A model generated the notes under the pieces. That model did no database searches. It was not told the origin of the DNA and saw nothing but the letters and a program-made list of their open reading frames with translations. Position numbers and translations under genes: made by a program. Shown here in pieces: positions 58,880 to 64,000 of a stretch of DNA of 64,000 nucleotides. Numbering within the stretch: the first letter of the stretch is position 1; every line of letters begins with the position of its first letter. Source of the DNA: Chloroflexota bacterium (lineage in GTDB: Bacteria; Chloroflexota; Chloroflexia; Thermomicrobiales; JADLAZ01); contig JADLAZ010000160.1 in the NCBI GenBank assembly GCA_020849725.1, positions 1-64,000 of the forward strand, read 5' to 3'.

Positions 58880-59779
58880 ATGGCGGCTGGCGATGTCACG
58901 CTCGGTGCCCATGCCCGGCCGGCGCTCGGCCGCACAACGGCACGCCGCCGGCTAACCGACGGTTTGCTGGTGACGGCGTTGATCGTCATAGCGATCACCT
59001 TCATCTTTCCCTTCTTCTGGACCGTCTCCAGCTCGCTGAAGGAGCCGAGCGAGCTGTACACCTTCCCGCCGCAACTGCTGCCGAAAGTGCCGCAGTGGGT
59101 CAACTATCCGACCGTGCTGCGCCAGGTGCCGTTCCTGACCTGGGTCGGCAACAGCCTGGTCATCGTCGCGCTCAGCACCGCCGGCATCGTCATCACCGCG
59201 TCGATGGCGGGCTACGGTTTCGCTCGCTTCCAGTTCCGCGGCCGTGGCCTGCTGTTCATCCTGACGCTCGGCACGCTGATGCTGCCATCGCAGGTGACGC
59301 TGATCCCACAGTACATCCTGTTCCACAAGCTGGGCTGGATCAACACCCACTACCCGCTGTGGGTGCCATTCTGGTTCGGCGGTGGCGCCTTCAGCATCTT
59401 CTTGATGCGCCAGTTCATCATGACGCTGCCCAAGGAGTTGGACGAGTCGGCCGTCATCGACGGCGCCGGCTACGCTCGCATCTTCTGGAGCATCCTCCTG
59501 CCGCTGTGCAAGCCGGCCATTGCAACGATCGCTGTCATCGCCATGATCGCGCGCTGGAATGATTACCTCGAGCCGCTGATCTACCTGACAACGAAAGAGA
59601 AGTTCACCGTTGCGCTGGGCCTGACCTTCTTCCGCGACAACCCGGAGCAGGGCGGCATCCCCACCCAGCACCTGCTGATGGCCGGCTCGGTCATGACCAT
59701 CGTGCCGGTAATCGTCCTCTTCTTCGTTGCCCAGCGCTTCTTCGTCCAGGGCATCGCCCTTAGTGGCCTGAAGGGTTGA
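58880..59779 (+). CDS. Sugar ABC transporter permease (MalG/UgpE type)
   Basis: This 299-aa protein has SSSLKEPSELYTFPPQLLP after the first helix and VGNSLVIVALSTAGIVITAS. The coupling loop is PKELDESAVIDGAGYARIFW then SILLPLCKPA. It is the second half of the importer channel. It begins 3 bp after the first permease gene. No ATPase gene follows; the operon continues with the binding protein. Confidence 0.92.
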   Translation: MAAGDVTLGAHARPALGRTTARRRLTDGLLVTALIVIAITFIFPFFWTVSSSLKEPSELYTFPPQLLPKVPQWVNYPTVLRQVPFLTWVGNSLVIVALSTAGIVITASMAGYGFARFQFRGRGLLFILTLGTLMLPSQVTLIPQYILFHKLGWINTHYPLWVPFWFGGGAFSIFLMRQFIMTLPKELDESAVIDGAGYARIFWSILLPLCKPAIATIAVIAMIARWNDYLEPLIYLTTKEKFTVALGLTFFRDNPEQGGIPTQHLLMAGSVMTIVPVIVLFFVAQRFFVQGIALSGLKG

Positions 59780-59882
59780 CCTGGCGCCTCGCCCGTCGTC
59801 TTCGCGACACCCATCCCCACGCACTGCCTTACTAAGCGCCGGCATGCGCCGGTCGCCGATGAGATCGAAAGGAGCGATCCCC

Positions 59883-61280
59883 ATGGCGACGTCCCTGTTC
59901 ACGCGCCGGCGCCTGCTGCAGGTCGCCGGCCTGGCCGGCCTGGCGGCGCCGCTGCTGGCCGCCTGCGGCGCGCCGGCCGCCAGCCCGACCGCCGCGCCAG
60001 CCAAGCCCGCCGAGAGCAAACCGGCCGCTGGCGCTACCCCCGCCGCCACCCAGGCCGCCGCCGCCGCGCCGGCCAGTGGCGCCAAGGTGCCGATGAAGAT
60101 CGCCGTCTGGACGATCGTCGGCCGGCCATGGCAGGAGGAGCGCGCCACCAAGTACAAGCAGGACAACGCCGGTAAGGTCGACCTGACCATCGAGCAGATC
60201 AACTACGACGACATGGCCAAGAAGCAACTGGCCATGATCGCCACCAACACCGTGCCCGACGTCCTCTACAGCGGCGTCAAGTGGTACCACTACTCGGCCT
60301 TCAAGGGTGTCTTCTACCCGCTCGACGACCTGCTCAAAGCCGATGACCCGGGCATGAGCGACTTTTTCAAGGCCGCGATCGAGGGCGTGACGCGCGACGG
60401 GAAGATCTACGGCCTGCCGTTCGAGGTCAACTCCGGAAACCAGAATATCTATATGTTCAACAAAGATCTCATGGAGCAGAAGGGCGTCAAGCCACCGACC
60501 GATGACTGGACGCTCGACGAGTTCACCAAGATGGCGGTGGCGCTGACCGACCCGGCCAAGAAGATCTTCGGCACTAACCCGCTGCACGGCACCTACTACG
60601 ACTTCGACACGGTCGTGCGCACATTCGGCGGCGAGTTGCTGCCGGAAGGCGGCAAGAAGTTCGCGCTGACGACCGACCCGAAGGCGGTCGAGGCGATGCG
60701 CTGGCTGGTCGACCTGCGCGTCAAGCACAAGGCGGCGCCGAACCGCGCCGAGACGGAGGGGCTCGACTTCGTCGCCGGCCGGGTCGGCATGGCGGCGGTC
60801 GGCGTGCAGTCGATCGTGACCTTGCAGAAGCAGATCGGCGACAAGTTCAAGTGGGATGTCGTGCTGGCGCCGAAGGGGCCGACCGGGCTGCGCGGCTACG
60901 AGGCGTTTGTGACCATCTACTCGATGGGCAGCAAGACGGCGGCGCCGAAGGAAGCCTACGACCTGCTCAAGTTCATGACCAACAAGGATACGGCGTCCTA
61001 CGCCTTCCTCGAGCAGGGCCAGCCACCGGCGCGCGTGTCGGTCTGGCAGTCGCCCGAGGCCGCCAAGATCAACACGATCTGGGGCCGAGCCGCCGCCTGG
61101 ATGACCGACGGTAAGAACCAAGGGCCGTTCCCGATGCCGGACAATCTGCGCTTCTCCGAGTTCCAGGACAAGTGGGCCAACCTGTCGACGCCTCTCGTCT
61201 ACGGCGAGGTCGGCTTCGACGAGGGCATGAAGAAGCTGCAGGACGAGTGCTCGGCGATCATGGCCCAGCCGCGCGGCTGA
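59883..61280 (+). CDS. Sugar ABC transporter substrate-binding lipoprotein
   Basis: This 465-aa family 1 extracellular binding protein has signal FTRRRLLQVAGLAGLAAPLL then AACG as lipobox. An Ala/Pro/Lys-rich linker to about residue 70 follows. The mature part has KQLAMIATNTVPDVLYSGVK, LPFEVNSGNQNIYMFNKDLM, FVAGRVGMAAVGVQSIV and FMTNKDTASYAFLEQGQPPA. AAAGGAG precedes ATG 59883. It lies 103 bp after the second permease gene. The ligand is a sugar or sugar-like compound, not defined. The operon needs an ATPase encoded elsewhere (MsmK-like). Confidence 0.92.
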   Translation: MATSLFTRRRLLQVAGLAGLAAPLLAACGAPAASPTAAPAKPAESKPAAGATPAATQAAAAAPASGAKVPMKIAVWTIVGRPWQEERATKYKQDNAGKVDLTIEQINYDDMAKKQLAMIATNTVPDVLYSGVKWYHYSAFKGVFYPLDDLLKADDPGMSDFFKAAIEGVTRDGKIYGLPFEVNSGNQNIYMFNKDLMEQKGVKPPTDDWTLDEFTKMAVALTDPAKKIFGTNPLHGTYYDFDTVVRTFGGELLPEGGKKFALTTDPKAVEAMRWLVDLRVKHKAAPNRAETEGLDFVAGRVGMAAVGVQSIVTLQKQIGDKFKWDVVLAPKGPTGLRGYEAFVTIYSMGSKTAAPKEAYDLLKFMTNKDTASYAFLEQGQPPARVSVWQSPEAAKINTIWGRAAAWMTDGKNQGPFPMPDNLRFSEFQDKWANLSTPLVYGEVGFDEGMKKLQDECSAIMAQPRG

Positions 61281-61299
61281 GACGGTCGGTTGCGACGTC

Positions 61300-61353
61300 T
61301 GCGCCTGCCGCGTGCAGGCGCATGGGTGGGGCGGATCATCGGGTCCGCCCCAC
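61300..61353 (+). terminator. Tandem hairpins ending the ABC operon
   Basis: A perfect 9-bp stem with a 5-nt loop (61300-61308 with 61314-61322) is followed at once by a perfect 10-bp stem (61326-61335 with 61344-61353) and TTGATTC. The second is a good intrinsic terminator in form, though the tail is only partly T-rich. Confidence 0.7.
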
Positions 61354-61492
61354 TTGATTCACGCGCTCGTTGCGATGGCGTCTTCCAGCAGCGCGCTCTG
61401 CTCGACTACTCCAGCCGGCGCGGACAGCCGTCGTGTCAGGCTCATCAGGCGCTACAATGGCGTGACGATCGGCCGGCAGCGACGGATGGGCC

Positions 61493-63622
61493 ATGGACGG
61501 CGATGGGCACGACGGGCAATTCATTGGTGGCAAGGGCGCGGCGCTGCAGGCGCTGGCCGCGGCCGGCTTCCCGGTGCCTCCGACGGCGTACTCACCAACC
61601 GATCTGGCCGCGGCAGTCGCCGCCATCGGGCCGCCGCTGGTGGTGCGCTCGTCGGCGACCGTTGAAGACGGCAGCGCCGTCTCATTCGCCGGCCAGTTCC
61701 ACAGCTTCCTGAACCTGCAGACGCTCGGTGAGGTGCGGGCGGCCGTCGCTGCCTGCCGCGCCTCGGTCGACGCACCGTCGGTCATCGACTATTGCCGTCG
61801 CCACGGCGTCGATCATGCCGGCGTGCGCATGGGCGTCATCGTGCAAAAGATGATCCGGCCGGAGCTGGCCGGCGTCGCCTTCAGCGTCAACCCGCTGACC
61901 GGCGCCGAGGAGGTTGTCATCGAGGCGGTCGAGGGGTTGGCCGATCGATTGCTCCTTGGTCAGGAGGCGGCGCTGCCGGCCGATCATCCACTCGTCGTCC
62001 AGCACCGTCCGGCAATTGTGGCGCTGGCCCGTCGCGCCCAACGCCACTTCGGCGCGCCGCAGGACATCGAGTTCGCGATCGAGCAGGGAACCCTCTTCAT
62101 CGTCCAGGCACGCCCGATCACGCGCATCGCCGTCGCTGAGCCAGGCGAGTGGACCAACGCCGACTTCCGCGACGGCGGCGTCGCCAGCGACGTCTGCACG
62201 ACGCTGATGTGGTGGCTCTACGACCAGATTTGGGAGGCGTCGCTCAAGGGATCGTTGCGCGCCATCGGCCTGGACGGTCCCGACTTCGTCGCCGGCCGGC
62301 TGTTCTTCGGTCGGCCGTACTGGAATGTCGGCGTCGTCAAGGCGCGCCTGCAACGGTTGCCGGGCTATGTTGAGCGCAACTTCGACACCGACCTGAGCAT
62401 CGAGATCACCTACGACGGCCCGGGCGTCACCACGCCGGTGACGCTGCGAACGATGCTCGGCGCGCTGCCGCTGCTGTTCAAGATGAACGGCTTCCTGCGC
62501 CGCCAGGAGGCCGCCGCCCGCGCATTGCTGACGACCGGCTTCGCCGCCATCGAGGCGCGCTGCGAGCCGGTTCCGGCCGACCCGCTCCCCGGCTTCGGCC
62601 GCCTGATCGACGACGCCTACCGGCCGACCGAGACGACCTACTTCCAGACGGCGATGGCGACGACGCTGGCCAAGCAGGACTTCATGCAGGCTTTCCCCGG
62701 CCTGGACTACATCACGCTCGTCGGCGGGCTGCCGCCGCTGCAGCACCTGGCGCCGGCCGAGGCGCTGCGGGCGATGGCCGCCCGCGGCGACACCGACGTC
62801 ACGCTGCTGCTGACGCGCTTCCGGCACCGTGGCCGGCGCGAACTAGACCTGTGCGCCCCGCGCTGGGACGAGGACCGTGCCTGGGTCGAGGACCTGCTGC
62901 GCCAGGCACGGGCCACGCCGCCGCCGGTCGCCACCAGCCGCGCCGCCTACGCCGAGGCGCGGGCGCGGGCGCGCGCCGCCCTGCCACGCTGGCGCCGGCT
63001 CGAATTCGACCGCAAGCTCGATCGGCTGCGCACCTTCGTCTGGCTGCGCGAGGAACTGCGCGACGTCTCCAGTCGGATATACTATCATCTGCGCCGGCAC
63101 CTGCTGGCGATCGCCGCGCGCCACGACCTGGGCGACGACATCTTCTTCATGACCGGGCCGGAGATCCTGGCGCTCGATCGGTCCGAGGTCGCCGCCCGGC
63201 GCGATGCCTTCGACGGCTACCGCACCTTCCGCCCGCCCAACGAGTTGGGCGGCCCGCACCACGGCGACCGACCGGTCGCGCCGCCCGGCGTGCCGCGCGG
63301 CGTCGGCGCCAGCCCCGGTGTTGCCGAGGGCACAGCCCGCGTCGCCGTCAACATCGACGACACGCCGCGCATCGAGTCCGGCGCGATCCTCGTCTGCGCC
63401 TTCACCGACCCGGGCTGGACGCCAGTGCTGGGCCGCGTCGCCGGTGTCGTCACCGAGACGGGCGGCCTGCTGAGCCACGCCGCCGTCATCTGTCGCGAGT
63501 TCGGCATCCCGGCAGTCCTGGCCGTGCCCGACGCCACCCGACGTATCCGCGACGGCGAGCGCGTGACCGTCGACGGCCACGCCGGCACGGTCACGCTCCT
63601 GGACCGGCCGCCAGCCACCTGA
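61493..63622 (+). CDS. PEP-utilising phosphotransferase (PPDK/PEP synthase/rifampin phosphotransferase-like)
   Basis: This 709-aa protein has an ATP-grasp N-terminal domain: GGKGAALQALAAAGFPVPPT, LVVRSSATVEDGSAVSFAGQ, VIVQKMIRPELAGVAFSVNP and DIEFAIEQGTLFIVQARPIT. A long middle region is unrelated to PPDK barrels, and a C-terminal swivelling His domain (TGGLLSHAAVICREFGIPAV, His near 661) follows. The domain order matches rifampin phosphotransferases, which use ATP to phosphorylate the drug. At 709 aa it is shorter than the usual 860 or so, so the middle domain may bind another substrate. A TACAAT box at 61453-61458 could be its -10. The gene's 3' end overlaps the convergent synthetase gene by 32 bp. 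Confidence 0.85.
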   Translation: MDGDGHDGQFIGGKGAALQALAAAGFPVPPTAYSPTDLAAAVAAIGPPLVVRSSATVEDGSAVSFAGQFHSFLNLQTLGEVRAAVAACRASVDAPSVIDYCRRHGVDHAGVRMGVIVQKMIRPELAGVAFSVNPLTGAEEVVIEAVEGLADRLLLGQEAALPADHPLVVQHRPAIVALARRAQRHFGAPQDIEFAIEQGTLFIVQARPITRIAVAEPGEWTNADFRDGGVASDVCTTLMWWLYDQIWEASLKGSLRAIGLDGPDFVAGRLFFGRPYWNVGVVKARLQRLPGYVERNFDTDLSIEITYDGPGVTTPVTLRTMLGALPLLFKMNGFLRRQEAAARALLTTGFAAIEARCEPVPADPLPGFGRLIDDAYRPTETTYFQTAMATTLAKQDFMQAFPGLDYITLVGGLPPLQHLAPAEALRAMAARGDTDVTLLLTRFRHRGRRELDLCAPRWDEDRAWVEDLLRQARATPPPVATSRAAYAEARARARAALPRWRRLEFDRKLDRLRTFVWLREELRDVSSRIYYHLRRHLLAIAARHDLGDDIFFMTGPEILALDRSEVAARRDAFDGYRTFRPPNELGGPHHGDRPVAPPGVPRGVGASPGVAEGTARVAVNIDDTPRIESGAILVCAFTDPGWTPVLGRVAGVVTETGGLLSHAAVICREFGIPAVLAVPDATRRIRDGERVTVDGHAGTVTLLDRPPAT

Positions 63623-64000
63623 CACGGCCCGGCACGGCCAGCATCGCTGCCAGCCGGCCCAGGTCAACCTTCGACCGGCTGCGGCGGTCGCCCGGCAGAT
63701 CGCCCAGCACGGCCACGCCGGCGATCGGCCAGGTGTGCCAGACGACAAACTCGGCCAGCGCAGCGATGTGCGCCGCCCGCTGGCGCGCGCTACCGGCGGC
63801 GGCCACCGCCAGCACCGGCCGCGGCCCCTGGCCCGTGTCGACGACGACCAGTGCCGCCGCCTCGACCCACGGCAGCGTCTCGACCACCGGCTCGACTACA
63901 GCCGGCACTGGCCCGCCCGGCGCGATCTGTGCTGCCCGACCCAGCAGCCACAGCCGGCCCTGGTCGTCGAGCCGGGCCACATCGCCGGTGTCGTGCGGCG
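63591..64000 (-). CDS. AMP-dependent synthetase/ligase, C-terminal part (partial)
   Basis: The frame is open to the window edge and reads PHDTGDVARLDDQGRLWLLG. TGD and the following GR belong to the conserved hinge motif of ANL adenylating enzymes. The C-terminal lobe follows (VVETLPWVEAAALVVVDTGQ, then GDLPGDRRSRSKVDLGRL with the lysine-bearing end). DRRxxSK resembles the end of long-chain fatty acid and OleC-type ligases, but too little is visible to name the substrate. The stop at 63591 lies inside the 3' end of the opposite gene. Confidence 0.8.
   Translation of the reverse strand, partial: PHDTGDVARLDDQGRLWLLGRAAQIAPGGPVPAVVEPVVETLPWVEAAALVVVDTGQGPRPVLAVAAAGSARQRAAHIAALAEFVVWHTWPIAGVAVLGDLPGDRRSRSKVDLGRLAAMLAVPGRVRWLAAGPGA

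Noticed and set aside
1..64000. CRISPR arrays, rRNA genes or prophage modules
   Set aside because: No regularly spaced repeats, no rRNA signatures and no phage structural genes were seen.

Overview
This 64 kb window is GC-rich, gene-dense bacterial chromosome. No rRNA is present to fix taxonomy. Protein styles suggest Chloroflexota, perhaps close to Thermomicrobia: lipoproteins with AACG-type lipoboxes in a probably monoderm envelope, bacterial XPB with a helicase-associated partner, ImuA/ImuB/DnaE2 with Gram-positive-type LexA boxes, and GcvPB. The placement is inference. GTG starts and 4-bp ATGA/GTGA overlaps between genes are common.

Layout. 1-130: end of a probable IS66 element. 143-1507: strong promoter, structured leader and an RpoD-type sigma factor. 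1516-5251: fabF and a large transketolase-like enzyme, with an elaborate hairpin between them. 5621-7720: an orphan HlyD-type lipoprotein, then a LexA-box promoter driving two small genes. 7725-9647: phosphatase, cyclophilin and HD protein. 9733-15297: a tightly overlapping repair operon, ruvB - 68-aa protein - helicase-associated protein - XPB helicase. 15409-29150: nine co-directional genes for surface glycan assembly (GT2, flippase-like protein, three GT39-like membrane proteins, polysaccharide deacetylase fusion, two GT4, Trm112). 29386-32127: Dus and an orphan solute-binding lipoprotein. 32376-35921: LURP-one protein, sulfatase, its formylglycine-generating enzyme and a truncated HAD gene. 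35983-39033: gcvPB, a metallo-beta-lactamase-fold hydrolase and a sugar isomerase.

39034-48342 is the accessory part. A LexA-controlled imuA-imuB-dnaE2 mutagenesis cassette lies between two partial copies of the 3' end of one gene, amid relics of an IS5-type transposase and a Zn-oxidoreductase. The intact copy belongs to a 791-aa protein with an IGNQA motif, an HExxH zincin and an M14-like carboxypeptidase domain; it may be a secreted or injected effector. A perfect 31-bp inverted repeat follows.

48469-64000: rmlC-like epimerase, CBS protein, a YdjM-like membrane protein with a LexA box, YggT, amidase, a holB operon, an esterase lipoprotein, tRNA-Gln, an RraA-like protein, an RHS relic, a sugar ABC importer lacking an ATPase gene, a PEP-utilising phosphotransferase, and the 3' part of an AMP-dependent synthetase gene.

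The main regulatory theme is a local SOS regulon. Three GAAC-N4-GTTC boxes sit on recognisable promoters at 6812, 39553 and 50429. They link the mutasome, a YdjM homologue and an uncharacterised pair that includes a possible single-strand annealing protein.
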